DNA of 64,000 bases from Blautia sp. SC05B48 (lineage in GTDB: Bacteria > Bacillota > Clostridia > Lachnospirales > Lachnospiraceae). The stretch lies in assembly GCF_005848555.1 (NCBI RefSeq), contig NZ_CP040518.1:2681501-2745500 (forward strand). The letters are read 5' to 3'. The notes beneath the pieces were generated by a model. It was given only the letters and a program-made list of their open reading frames with translations. It searched no databases and was not told where the DNA came from. This document shows positions 9,763 through 18,126 of the stretch, one piece after another. Both the position numbers and the translations under genes were made by a program. Positions within the stretch are counted from its first letter, which is position 1. Every line of letters starts with the position of its first letter.

Positions 9763-10500
9763 ATGGAAAAACCTGCAGTAGTTGTAGATAACGTAAGTAT
9801 GAAGTTTAATCTCAGTAAAGAAAAGGTAGACAGCCTGAAGGATTACGTGATTAAATTCTTAAAAAAAGAAATTAAATATAATGAATTCTGGGCTCTTCAG
9901 AATGTTGATTTTGAGGTGAAAAAAGGTGACCGTGTAGGAATCCTGGGACTTAACGGAGCGGGAAAAAGTACTCTGCTCAAAGTAATTGCCGGTGTATTCA
10001 AGCCTACCGAAGGCAAGGTGGTCCGAAACGGACGTCTGGTCCCTCTTCTGGAACTGGGAGCCGGTTTTGATTCACAGTATACAGGACGTGAGAATATTTT
10101 TCTGTATGGTGCGATGCTCGGATATTCCAAGAAGTTTCTGGAATCGAAATTTGATGAGATCGTTGAGTTTTCTGAGCTGAAAGAATTTATCGATGTTCCT
10201 ATTAAGAATTATTCTTCCGGTATGAAGGCAAGGCTTGGATTCTCCATTGCCACACTGGTATCACCGGATATCCTGATCCTTGATGAAGTCCTTTCTGTAG
10301 GAGATGCCAAATTCCGGAAAAAGAGTGAAAAGAAAGTCTTAAGTATGTTTGATAAGGGCGTTACGGTACTGTTCGTATCCCATTCTTTGGAACAGGTACA
10401 GCGCCTGTGCAATAAAGCAATGATACTTGAAAAAGGAAAATTGATCGCATATGGAGATATTGATGAGATCTCGGCTAAATATGCGGAGATGATCAGATAA
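9763..10500 (+). CDS. ABC transporter ATP-binding protein, polysaccharide/teichoic acid export
   Basis: A 245-residue ATPase of the TagH/KpsT/Wzt class, the partner of the preceding permease. Walker A is GLNGAGKST, the Q-loop region ELGAGFD, the signature YSSGMKARL and Walker B ILILDEVLSVGD, all intact. The protein ends soon after the nucleotide-binding domain, so it lacks the C-terminal carbohydrate-binding domain of Wzt or the extension of TagH. Typical family neighbours are cell-surface glycan genes, which are not seen here. Confidence 0.9.
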   Translation: MEKPAVVVDNVSMKFNLSKEKVDSLKDYVIKFLKKEIKYNEFWALQNVDFEVKKGDRVGILGLNGAGKSTLLKVIAGVFKPTEGKVVRNGRLVPLLELGAGFDSQYTGRENIFLYGAMLGYSKKFLESKFDEIVEFSELKEFIDVPIKNYSSGMKARLGFSIATLVSPDILILDEVLSVGDAKFRKKSEKKVLSMFDKGVTVLFVSHSLEQVQRLCNKAMILEKGKLIAYGDIDEISAKYAEMIR

Positions 10501-10540
10501 AGAACAGAAGGCGGCCAAAGTAGCTGCATAAATAAAAAAC

Positions 10541-10609
10541 CGGACAGTGAAAGGTCCGAATGGCGGATAGCCAGACTATTTGCAAAAGTGCAGGCAAATG
10601 TCTGGCTAT
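10541..10609 (+). promoter_or_regulatory. Structured leader upstream of larB
   Basis: Two hairpins: CGGAC/GTCCG (10541-10558) and a strong 16-17-bp stem (10567-10583 with 10594-10609, one bulge). No clean T run follows the second. It could terminate the ABC operon or form a leader controlling larB; I do not recognise a known riboswitch. Confidence 0.4.
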
Positions 10610-10646
10610 TGTGTTATTCTATTATAGAAAACAGGGAGGCAAAAAG

Positions 10647-11390
10647 ATGACTTTACAGCAGATTCTTGAAGAGGTAAAAAATGGCCAGCTCTCTGTGGAG
10701 CATGCAGAGGGCCTTCTGAAAAAAGAGGGATATGAGGAAATGGATTATGCGAAACTGGATACTACCCGAAAAGCGAGGACCGGTTTTGCAGAGGTAGTTT
10801 ACTGTGCGAGAAAAGCAGACGAACACCTTTTGAATATCTATCAGAAGCTTTATGAGGAAGATGGAGAAGTCTTTGGAACAAGGGCGTCGGAATATCAGTA
10901 TGAACTGGTAAAAAAGGTTCTTCCCAATGTGGTCTACGATCCGATTTCCGGAATTTTGAAGATTGAAAAAGAGAAGGAGCATATCGGAAAAGTGGCAGTG
11001 TGTACAGCCGGAACAGCAGATATTTCTGTTGCGGAGGAGGCTGCCCAGACAGCAGAGTATTTCGGCACACATGTGGAGAGGATCTATGATGTGGGAGTTA
11101 GTGGTATGCACAGACTCTTTTCCAGACTGGATACCATCCAGGAGGCTAACTGCGTGGTTGCAGTAGCAGGAATGGAGGGTGCACTGGCAAGTGTTATGGG
11201 TGGTCTTGTGAAACGTCCGGTGATCGCGGTACCTACTTCTGTGGGATATGGCGCCAGCTTTCATGGATTGTCAGCGCTTCTGACAATGATCAATTCCTGT
11301 GCCAACGGAATTGCAGTAGTAAATATTGACAACGGATTTGGGGCAGGATATCTGGCAACCCAGATCAATCGGCTTGCGGAGGGGAAATAA
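10647..11390 (+). CDS. larB: Nickel-pincer cofactor biosynthesis protein LarB
   Basis: A 247-residue LarB. The enzyme carboxylates the pyridinium ring of nicotinic acid adenine dinucleotide and hydrolyses it, giving the dicarboxylated mononucleotide. The C-terminal half is PurE-like: VAVCTAGTADISVAEEAA, then VVAVAGMEGALASVMGGL and PTSVGYGASFHG. ATG 10647 has AGGGAGG at 10633-10639; an in-frame upstream ATG at 10560 falls in the leader hairpins and is rejected. larC begins at the next base after the stop, so the two are translated together. larE and larA are not in this window. Confidence 0.93.
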   Translation: MTLQQILEEVKNGQLSVEHAEGLLKKEGYEEMDYAKLDTTRKARTGFAEVVYCARKADEHLLNIYQKLYEEDGEVFGTRASEYQYELVKKVLPNVVYDPISGILKIEKEKEHIGKVAVCTAGTADISVAEEAAQTAEYFGTHVERIYDVGVSGMHRLFSRLDTIQEANCVVAVAGMEGALASVMGGLVKRPVIAVPTSVGYGASFHGLSALLTMINSCANGIAVVNIDNGFGAGYLATQINRLAEGK

Positions 11391-12689
11391 ATGAGAAACA
11401 AATTATATCTGGAGTGTACCTCTGGGATCAGCGGGGATATGACAGTTGCGGCCCTTTTGGATCTGGGTGCAGATCAGAAAAAACTGGTGAGAACTCTTAA
11501 AAGTCTGCCGGTAAAAGGTTTCGACATAAAGATCAGCCGTGTGATGAAATCAGGGATCGATGCCTGTGATTTTGATGTACTGCTGGATCATGATCACGAG
11601 AATCATGATCATGATATGAAATATCTGCATGGAGATGATGGGGATTTTCACGGTCATAATCATGAAAAACATCATCATGATCATGGGGGTTCCCGGCATG
11701 GACACCATCATCACGAGCACCGTGGCCTTAACGAGATCATGGAGATTATCGACCACACAGATATGACAGATCGTGCAAAATCCTATGGAAAAAGGATTTT
11801 TAAGATTCTTGCCGAGGCAGAAGCAAAAGCCCATAATGTACCGGTGAATCAGATCCATTTCCATGAAGTGGGTGCAGTGGATTCCATTGTGGATATTCTT
11901 TCAGTTGCGATCTGTATGGATGATCTGGATGTGGAGGAAGTGATCGTTCCAAGACTTTGTGAGGGTAGCGGAACGATTCGCTGTCAGCACGGAATCCTTC
12001 CGGTACCGGTACCGGCGGTAAGTAATATTGTAAGTGCTCATCAGCTGAAGCTGCATATCACATCGGTGCAGGGTGAACTGATAACGCCTACCGGAGCAGC
12101 CATCGTGGCGGCATTCCTTACATCAGAAAAACTGCCTGAAGATTTTACGGTGAGGAAGATCGGTATCGGAGCAGGCAAGCGCCAGTATGAGTGCCCGGGA
12201 ATTCTCCGTGCCATGCTGATCCGGGGATCCGGGGAGGAGGCTTCAGGCAATGATGCTTGTACGGAAACAGATACCATTATAAAGCTGGAATCCAACATTG
12301 ATGACTGTACAGGAGAAACGCTTGGCTATGTTATGGAGCTTCTGTATGAGGCAGGAGCCAGAGAGGCCAATTACATGCCTGTATTTATGAAGAAAAACCG
12401 TCCGGCATGGCTGCTTACCGTTCTATGTAAAGAAGAACAGGTTTCAGTGATGGAGCAGATTATTTTCAGAGAAACAACAACCATTGGGATCCGTCGCCAG
12501 GAGATGGGGAGAACCATTCTGAAAAGAGAGAAAAGAGCGGTTACAACCCCGCTTGGGGAGGTAGAAGTGAAGGTCTGCACTTTTGACGGACAGGAATATT
12601 TTTATCCGGAATACGAAAGCGTAAAAAAACTCTGTGAAAAAACAGGGATTTCCTATAAAGAAGCATATCATATGGCTGTTCGGGGATAA
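11391..12689 (+). CDS. larC: Nickel insertion protein LarC
   Basis: A 432-residue LarC, the CTP-dependent cyclometallase that inserts nickel into the pincer nucleotide. It starts LYLECTSGISGDMTVAALLDLGA, as is typical, and carries IHFHEVGAVDSIVDI and LESNIDDCTGE motifs. Between about residues 64 and 110 there is a very His-rich stretch, likely nickel binding or storage. In lactobacilli larC is read through a programmed frameshift as larC1/larC2; here it is one uninterrupted frame. The ATG directly follows the larB stop. The cofactor serves lactate racemase LarA or related enzymes, not found nearby. Confidence 0.93.
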   Translation: MRNKLYLECTSGISGDMTVAALLDLGADQKKLVRTLKSLPVKGFDIKISRVMKSGIDACDFDVLLDHDHENHDHDMKYLHGDDGDFHGHNHEKHHHDHGGSRHGHHHHEHRGLNEIMEIIDHTDMTDRAKSYGKRIFKILAEAEAKAHNVPVNQIHFHEVGAVDSIVDILSVAICMDDLDVEEVIVPRLCEGSGTIRCQHGILPVPVPAVSNIVSAHQLKLHITSVQGELITPTGAAIVAAFLTSEKLPEDFTVRKIGIGAGKRQYECPGILRAMLIRGSGEEASGNDACTETDTIIKLESNIDDCTGETLGYVMELLYEAGAREANYMPVFMKKNRPAWLLTVLCKEEQVSVMEQIIFRETTTIGIRRQEMGRTILKREKRAVTTPLGEVEVKVCTFDGQEYFYPEYESVKKLCEKTGISYKEAYHMAVRG

Positions 12690-12722
12690 GATCGGAGGGG
12701 CCGCGTATAATGCACTTACATA

Positions 12723-12751
12723 TTGACACCTTTTCGAAAAAACTATATAAA
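12723..12751 (+). promoter_or_regulatory. Promoter of LacI-family regulator gene
   Basis: TTGACA at 12723-12728, 17-bp spacer, TATAAA at 12746-12751; 74 bp before the start codon. Confidence 0.6.
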
Positions 12752-12764
12752 TGTATATAGAAAG

Positions 12765-12795
12765 ATCATTGCCGAACAGAACAGTTGGCAATGAT
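12765..12795 (+). promoter_or_regulatory. Inverted repeat in the regulator 5' leader
   Basis: ATCATTGCC (12765-12773) and GGCAATGAT (12787-12795) are perfect inverted repeats, extended inwards by GAAC/GTT. The repeat lies just after the predicted transcription start with no T run, so an autoregulatory operator or an RNA hairpin are the options. Confidence 0.45.
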
Positions 12796-12824
12796 ACAGT
12801 AAGGCAGAGGCAGGAGAAGGATTT

Positions 12825-13853
12825 ATGGCGGTAACAATACAGCAGATTGCCGAACAGGCAGGGGTTTCCAGGGGAACCGTGGACAGAGCATTGAACCACA
12901 GAGGACGGATCAATCCGGAGGTGGCAGAGAGAATCTGCCGTCTGGCGGACGAGATGGGATATGTACAGAAAGAACGGAAACATTCCAGAACAGCTAAAGA
13001 TGAAAGACTGAAGATCGGAGTGGTGACACAGCTTGCCAGATCTTCTTTTATGCAGGAAGTAAACCGTGGTATTGTGAAGGCGGCCCTAGAACTAAAAGAA
13101 AAAGGGATCCAGCTGATTCTGAAAGAGGGTCTTTCTGTTGATGAAGAGGAACAGCTGCAGGCCATTGAAGAACTGGAACAGGAAGGAATCAGGGGACTTG
13201 CGGTCATGCCTGTGGACAGTGAGGCTGTCCGGGAGAAATTGAATGCTTTGATCGAAGAGAAGAATATCCCGGTGGTAACCTTTAATTCTGATATTGTAGG
13301 AACGAGAAGAACCTGTTTTGTGGGAATGGATAACCGCAAGAGCGGACGTACTGCGGCAGGACTCCTTGGAATGCTGACAAGAGGAATCGGAAAGATTCTG
13401 ATCATCACCGGATATTTCAGCAATCATGTTGATAATCAGCGGGTGGATGGCTTTGTGGAGGAAGTCAAGCGGGCTTTTCCTCATCTGGAGATCGCAGGTG
13501 TTCACGGAAGCTTTGATGAAGCAGCTGAGGTGGAGCACATTATAGAAAATGCCATGATGAATACTTCGGGGATCAGCGGAATCCTGGTGGTATCAGGAGG
13601 CCAGGAAGGAGTGGGAAAGGCATTTGAAAAACTGAGACTTGACCGCAGGCCCTACGTTGTGATCTATGATCAGACTCCGAAGAATGAACGGGCACTGAAG
13701 AATGATCATGTGGATTTTCTGATCGACCAGAATGGATATGTCCAGGGGTATGAACCGCCAAGAATCCTGGCGGATATCCTGACAAAAGGACAGGAGCCGG
13801 AGAGAGAATATCTCTTTACAGATATCAAGATCAAAACGAAATATAACCTTTAA
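12825..13853 (+). CDS. LacI-family transcriptional regulator (iol-associated)
   Basis: A 342-residue regulator. An N-terminal LacI helix-turn-helix (IQQIAEQAGVSRGTVDRAL) is followed by a hinge region and a periplasmic-binding-protein-like ligand domain with RbsB-type features (VGMDNRKSGRTAAGL, IITGYFSNHVDNQRVDGF). It sits directly upstream of iolC and is closely related to the second LacI protein at 25493-26536: both share GVSRGTVDRALN.RGRI.PEVAERI. The probable role is control of inositol genes with inositol or a pathway intermediate as ligand; this is inference from position. A terminator follows at once. Confidence 0.85.
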   Translation: MAVTIQQIAEQAGVSRGTVDRALNHRGRINPEVAERICRLADEMGYVQKERKHSRTAKDERLKIGVVTQLARSSFMQEVNRGIVKAALELKEKGIQLILKEGLSVDEEEQLQAIEELEQEGIRGLAVMPVDSEAVREKLNALIEEKNIPVVTFNSDIVGTRRTCFVGMDNRKSGRTAAGLLGMLTRGIGKILIITGYFSNHVDNQRVDGFVEEVKRAFPHLEIAGVHGSFDEAAEVEHIIENAMMNTSGISGILVVSGGQEGVGKAFEKLRLDRRPYVVIYDQTPKNERALKNDHVDFLIDQNGYVQGYEPPRILADILTKGQEPEREYLFTDIKIKTKYNL

Positions 13854-13891
13854 ATGACGTATTAAACGAAAGAACATATAGAAAAGTAAGG

Positions 13892-13927
13892 AAAGTCTGC
13901 AGGATGAAAAAAACTGCAGGCTTTTTT
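13892..13927 (+). terminator. Terminator of the LacI regulator gene
   Basis: AAAGTCTGCAG (13892-13902) pairs with CTGCAGGCTTT and runs into T6. The remaining region up to 14244 holds no gene and is iolC control DNA; a 70-codon open frame at 13904-14116 overlaps this hairpin and is not considered real. Confidence 0.8.
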
Positions 13928-13975
13928 ATTGCAGAAAATCTGAAAAATCCGCTGATGGGAAAAAGAAATCAAAAC

Positions 13976-13992
13976 GCGTGCGTAATGCGTGC
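13976..13992. promoter_or_regulatory. Upstream paired GCGTGC sites of iolC
   Basis: GCGTGC occurs at 13976-13981 and 13987-13992, 11 bp apart, one helical turn. It is the reverse complement of the GCACGC half-sites found after the iolC promoter, so a distal operator that could support looping is plausible. Confidence 0.4.
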
Positions 13993-14101
13993 TAAAATTA
14001 CATACACACAAAAGCACATTAATGCAATATCCAATTTAAACAAAAGAAAACTGCAAAAATTGTACAGAATAACAGAAATAGAGGAAAATGAAAAGAAGTA
14101 C

Positions 14102-14130
14102 TTGCCCAAACTGTAAAACAGTGCTATATT
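14102..14130 (+). promoter_or_regulatory. iolC operon promoter
   Basis: TTGCCC at 14102-14107, 17-bp spacer, TATATT at 14125-14130. The transcription start would be near 14137, giving a leader of about 108 nt. Confidence 0.55.
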
Positions 14131-14143
14131 AACATCATAAGAA

Positions 14144-14199
14144 ACACGCAAGAAAGCACGCTAAATAAAGGAAAAAGCACGCAAAACAAAAAAGCACAC
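14144..14199. promoter_or_regulatory. Cluster of CACGC half-sites downstream of the iolC promoter
   Basis: ACACGC at 14144-14149, GCACGC at 14156-14161 and 14177-14182, and GCACAC at 14194-14199, each in A-rich flanks, spaced 12, 21 and 17 bp. The position right after the predicted start fits a repressor operator. The same half-site forms the palindrome before iolG. Confidence 0.45.
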
Positions 14200-14244
14200 A
14201 AAAAAGAAGTAAAAATAAACCATCAAACAAACGGAGGTAAGATC

Positions 14245-15279
14245 ATGAAGTATATCGAATTTGATGAATCCAGACCAATGGACCTGGTGCTCCTTGGAAG
14301 AGTTGCCATTGATTTCAATCCTGCTTACAACGATCAGGTGAAGGAGGAGTTCAAACCCCTGAAGAAGGTACATATGTTTGAGAAATTTGTAGGAGGATCT
14401 CCTGCAAACATCGCTGTAGGTGTCACCAAACATGGTCTGAAAGCAGGATTCATCGGAAAGGTTTCTGATGATCAGTTCGGTGAGTATGTTGTAGATTATT
14501 TTGATGAGAGAGGAATCGATACCTCACAGATCACCAAATGTACAAACGGAGAGAAGCTGGGACTTACCTTTACCGAGATGCTTTCTCCAAAGGAAAGCAG
14601 TATCCTCATGTATCGTAACCGTATCGCAGATCTGCAGCTTCATGTAGACGACATCCACGAGGATTATATCAAAAATGCAAAAGCAATCCTCATTTCCGGA
14701 ACTGCTCTTGCAGAGAGCCCTTCCAGAGAAGCAGCGATCAAAGCGGTTATGCTTGCTAAGAAAGTAAACACAAAGATCATTTTTGATATTGATTACAGAG
14801 AGTACAACTGGAAGAATGCAGATGAGATTTCCATCTACTATTCCATCGTAGCTAAGGAAGCTGACATCATCATGGGCTCCAGAGAAGAGTTTGACCTTAC
14901 CGAGAAGCTGATCAAAGAGGGTATGACTGATGAGGAGAGCGCAGCTTACTGGCAGGCAAAAAATGCAAAGATCGTTGTCATCAAACACGGTATGAAGGGT
15001 TCCACAGCCTACACAGTTGACGGACAGAAGTTCAGTATCAAGCCATTTCCGGTTGAGGCAAGAAAAGGCTTCGGCGGCGGCGACGGATACGGCTCCGGAT
15101 TCCTGTATGGACTGTATCAGGGCTGGGAGATCATCGATTGTCTGGAGTTCGGTTCAGCAGAGGCATCCATGATGGTTAAGAGCAACAACTGTTCTGATTC
15201 CCTTCCGGGACCGGATGAGGTTCACGCATTTATTAAAGATGAAAAAGAAAAATTCGGCGAAATGATCGCAAGAGTATAA
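14245..15279 (+). CDS. iolC: 5-dehydro-2-deoxygluconokinase (IolC)
   Basis: A 344-residue PfkB-family sugar kinase. It phosphorylates 2-deoxy-5-keto-D-gluconate, an inositol breakdown intermediate. PfkB features visible are GGSPANIAVG near residue 51, the FDIDYRE region, and the C-terminal GGGDGYGSGFLYGL nucleotide/catalytic motif with the catalytic Asp. It opens the iolC-iolD-iolB-alcohol dehydrogenase transcript; SD ACGGAGG lies upstream and iolD follows after 18 bp. Control by a LacI-type repressor through the CACGC cluster is inferred. Confidence 0.94.
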   Translation: MKYIEFDESRPMDLVLLGRVAIDFNPAYNDQVKEEFKPLKKVHMFEKFVGGSPANIAVGVTKHGLKAGFIGKVSDDQFGEYVVDYFDERGIDTSQITKCTNGEKLGLTFTEMLSPKESSILMYRNRIADLQLHVDDIHEDYIKNAKAILISGTALAESPSREAAIKAVMLAKKVNTKIIFDIDYREYNWKNADEISIYYSIVAKEADIIMGSREEFDLTEKLIKEGMTDEESAAYWQAKNAKIVVIKHGMKGSTAYTVDGQKFSIKPFPVEARKGFGGGDGYGSGFLYGLYQGWEIIDCLEFGSAEASMMVKSNNCSDSLPGPDEVHAFIKDEKEKFGEMIARV

Positions 15280-15297
15280 AGAAAAGGAGTGGAAAAA

Positions 15298-17229
15298 ATG
15301 GCAAAGACAGTAAGAATGACAACTGCACAGGCAATTGTAAAATTCCTGGATAATCAGTATGTTTCCATGGACGGAGTGGAGACAAAATTTGTAGAAGGAT
15401 TTTTCACGATCTTCGGACACGGTATTGCTGTAGGACTTGGCGAGGCGCTGGATACAAATCCGGGACAGCTGAAGGTTCTTCAGGGAAGAAATGAGCAGGG
15501 TATGTGCCACGTTGCTACCGCTTTTGCAAAACAGAGCAACCGCAAAAAAATCATTGCATGCGCTTCCTCCATTGGACCTGGAGCTGCAAACATGGTAACA
15601 GCATGTGCAACAGCAACTGTAAACAACATTCCGCTTCTTGTATTCCCGGCAGATACTTTTGCATCCCGCCAGCCTGACCCGGTTCTCCAGCAGCTGGAGC
15701 AGAGCAGCAGCCTTGCTATCAGTACGAACGATGCATTCAAACCGGTCTGCAAATACTGGGACAGAATCACAAGACCGGAGATGGTTATGACAGCTCTGAT
15801 CAACGCAATGAGAGTTCTTACAGATCCGGCTGAAACAGGTGCATGCTGCATCGCACTTTGCCAGGATGTTGAGGGTGAGTCCTTTGACTTCCCGGAGTAC
15901 TTCTTCAAGAAGAGAGTACACAGGATCACAAGACCGGTTGCAGTAGAGGAAGAGCTTGAAGATGTGGCAGAGATCATCGCAGGAGCAAAGAAGCCGCTTA
16001 TCGTTGTTGGTGGTGGTGTCCGTTACTCAGAAGCTGGAGAAGCTGTTGAGAAATTCTGCGAGGAATTCAAGATCCCATTCGGCGAGACACAGGCCGGAAA
16101 GAGTGCCTGCCAGTCCGGCAATCCATACTGCCTTGGCGGTATCGGTGTAACAGGAACCTATGCTTCCAATATCATCGGTAAAGACGCAGACGTGGTAATT
16201 TCTATCGGTTCAAGAATGTCTGACTTTACAACAAGCTCCAAGCATCTGTTCCAGAATGAGGATGTTCAGTTTGTAAGCATCAACAACTGCAGATTCCACG
16301 CATACAAGATGGATGCAGTAAAAGCTGTGGGCGATGCAAAAGCTACCGTAGAAGCACTTGCGGAGAAGCTTCGTGCAAGAGGATATAAATCTGCATATAC
16401 AGATGAGATCGAGAAAGCAAAAGCTGCATGGGATAAAGAAATGGAGCGCCTTGGAAGTATTGAGTACACAGGAGATGATTTTGAGCCGCTGATCAAGGCA
16501 AGAGATCCTCGTACAATCCCGGAATATGTAAAGCTTACAAACGGAAAGATCACACAGACAGCAGCACTTGCAGCGATCAACAGAACTATCGACAAAGATG
16601 CAACCATCATCACAGCAGGCGGTTCCCTTCCAAGCTGTATGCAGCGTATGTGGAGAACAGACAAACGTGGCGGATATCACGCAGAGTACGGATATTCCTG
16701 TATGGGATATGAGGTTGCCGCTACCCTTGGTGTGAAATTTGCAGAGCCGGATAACGAAGTATATTGTGTGGTTGGAGACTCCAGTTTCCAGATGCTCCAC
16801 AGTGAGATCATGACTATCATGCAGGAGAGACAGAAAGTCAATATCATGGTATTTGATAACTGCGGATTTGGCTGCATTAACAACCTTGAGATGAATCACG
16901 GAATCGGAAGCCTTGCAACGGAGTTCCGTTATACAGACGGCAAGAAACCGACCGGAGACCTGATCCCTGTAGATTATGCAAAGATTGGCGAAGGCTATGG
17001 TCTGAAGACTTATACCTGCCGCACTATCCAGGAACTGGTAGATGCTCTGGAAGATGCCAAAAAGCAGGAGATTGCATGCCTCTTTGATCTGAAGGTTATC
17101 CCGAAGACCATGACAGACGGATATGAGTCCTGGTGGGATGTAGGAATCGCAACAACATCTGAGAAAGAAAGTGTAAGAAAGGCCTGCGAGGGAGTTATGA
17201 AAGGCCGTGAAGAGGCAAGACTGTACTAA
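15298..17229 (+). CDS. iolD: 3D-(3,5/4)-trihydroxycyclohexane-1,2-dione hydrolase (IolD)
   Basis: A 643-residue thiamine-diphosphate enzyme. It opens the ring of trihydroxycyclohexanedione to 5-deoxy-glucuronate in the inositol pathway. The layout is that of acetolactate-synthase-like ThDP proteins: the N-terminal domain, a central domain (PLIVVGGGVRYSEAG), and a C-terminal ThDP-binding GDSSFQMLHSEI...NIMVFDN motif. The length matches IolD. ATG 15298 is preferred over the in-frame GTG at 15289, which overlaps the AAGGAG at 15284-15289. iolB follows after 16 bp. Confidence 0.95.
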   Translation: MAKTVRMTTAQAIVKFLDNQYVSMDGVETKFVEGFFTIFGHGIAVGLGEALDTNPGQLKVLQGRNEQGMCHVATAFAKQSNRKKIIACASSIGPGAANMVTACATATVNNIPLLVFPADTFASRQPDPVLQQLEQSSSLAISTNDAFKPVCKYWDRITRPEMVMTALINAMRVLTDPAETGACCIALCQDVEGESFDFPEYFFKKRVHRITRPVAVEEELEDVAEIIAGAKKPLIVVGGGVRYSEAGEAVEKFCEEFKIPFGETQAGKSACQSGNPYCLGGIGVTGTYASNIIGKDADVVISIGSRMSDFTTSSKHLFQNEDVQFVSINNCRFHAYKMDAVKAVGDAKATVEALAEKLRARGYKSAYTDEIEKAKAAWDKEMERLGSIEYTGDDFEPLIKARDPRTIPEYVKLTNGKITQTAALAAINRTIDKDATIITAGGSLPSCMQRMWRTDKRGGYHAEYGYSCMGYEVAATLGVKFAEPDNEVYCVVGDSSFQMLHSEIMTIMQERQKVNIMVFDNCGFGCINNLEMNHGIGSLATEFRYTDGKKPTGDLIPVDYAKIGEGYGLKTYTCRTIQELVDALEDAKKQEIACLFDLKVIPKTMTDGYESWWDVGIATTSEKESVRKACEGVMKGREEARLY

Positions 17230-17245
17230 TCTGGGAGGTAAGAAA

Positions 17246-18031
17246 ATGAGTAAAGTATTTGGTTATCCTGAATATGACGAAAAAGGTGAAAAGATTCTTA
17301 CAACATACGATAATGAGTACAAGGCCATGATGATGGACATCCGTGTTTACCGTATGAAGGCAGGGGAGACAAGAACATTTTTAAGAGAGGGTGAGGAGAC
17401 AGCAGTTCTCCTCCTTTCCGGAAATATCACCTATAAATGGAACGGAAACGAAGCAGCAGCAACCAGAAAAGATGTGTTCACAGAGGGACCTTGGTGCGTT
17501 CATGGATGTACAGGAACTGAGATCGCAGTTGTGGCAAATGCGGAGTCACAGATCCTTGTCCAGTGCACAAAGAATGAGAAAGATTTCGGTGCAAGGCTTT
17601 ACAAACCGGAAGACGCTCCATGGGGATATTCCAGTGTAGGAAAATTCGGAAACGTGGCAAAGAGAAGAGTAAATACGATTTTTGATCACGACATTTCACC
17701 GGAATCCAATATGGTACTTGGTGAGGTTCTCAATGACAGAGGAAACTGGTCCGGATACCTGCCGCACAGACACCCGCAGCCTGAGACATACTTCTTCAAA
17801 TTTGATCATCCGGAGGGATTCGGAGCAAGCTTTGTCGGTGACCAGGTATTTAAGAGCACAGATGAGAGCTTTTCCGCAATTCCAGGAGGAGAGCTTCATC
17901 CGCAGGCAGTTGCACCTGGATATCAGATGTATACATGCTGGATGATCCGCCACATTGACGGAAATCCGTGGCTGCAGACAGACCGTTGCGAGGATGAGAG
18001 ATATACCTGGCTTCATGACGCCGAGTTTTAA
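17246..18031 (+). CDS. iolB: 5-deoxy-glucuronate isomerase (IolB)
   Basis: A 261-residue bicupin protein of the KduI/IolB family. It isomerises 5-deoxy-glucuronate to 2-deoxy-5-keto-gluconate, the substrate of IolC. The metal-binding cupin motif appears as HRHPQPETYFF, with a later His in GELHPQAVAPGYQ. ATG 17246 follows GGGAGG with usual spacing; an earlier in-frame ATG at 17207 lies within iolD. A hairpin and 95 bp separate it from the alcohol dehydrogenase. Confidence 0.95.
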   Translation: MSKVFGYPEYDEKGEKILTTYDNEYKAMMMDIRVYRMKAGETRTFLREGEETAVLLLSGNITYKWNGNEAAATRKDVFTEGPWCVHGCTGTEIAVVANAESQILVQCTKNEKDFGARLYKPEDAPWGYSSVGKFGNVAKRRVNTIFDHDISPESNMVLGEVLNDRGNWSGYLPHRHPQPETYFFKFDHPEGFGASFVGDQVFKSTDESFSAIPGGELHPQAVAPGYQMYTCWMIRHIDGNPWLQTDRCEDERYTWLHDAEF

Positions 18032-18060
18032 GGATGCGGAGATACTGATACTGGGTTGTA

Positions 18061-18088
18061 AATAGCAGGCAGTAGACCTGCTGCTATT
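18061..18088 (+). terminator. Intercistronic hairpin between iolB and the dehydrogenase
   Basis: AATAGCAGGCAG (18061-18072) pairs with CTGCTGCTATT (18078-18088) with one bulged G. No T run follows, so it is more likely a partial terminator or mRNA-stability element. Confidence 0.4.
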
Positions 18089-18126
18089 ATGAAAAAAATT
18101 GTACTGACTGAAGGGAGATTTTGACA

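Noticed and set aside
11391-12689. Programmed frameshift in larC
   Set aside because: Unlike in lactobacilli, the whole gene is one open frame here.
13904-14116. Lys/Asn-rich 70-codon frame before iolC
   Set aside because: It begins in the terminator hairpin and runs through the iolC control region; no family resemblance.
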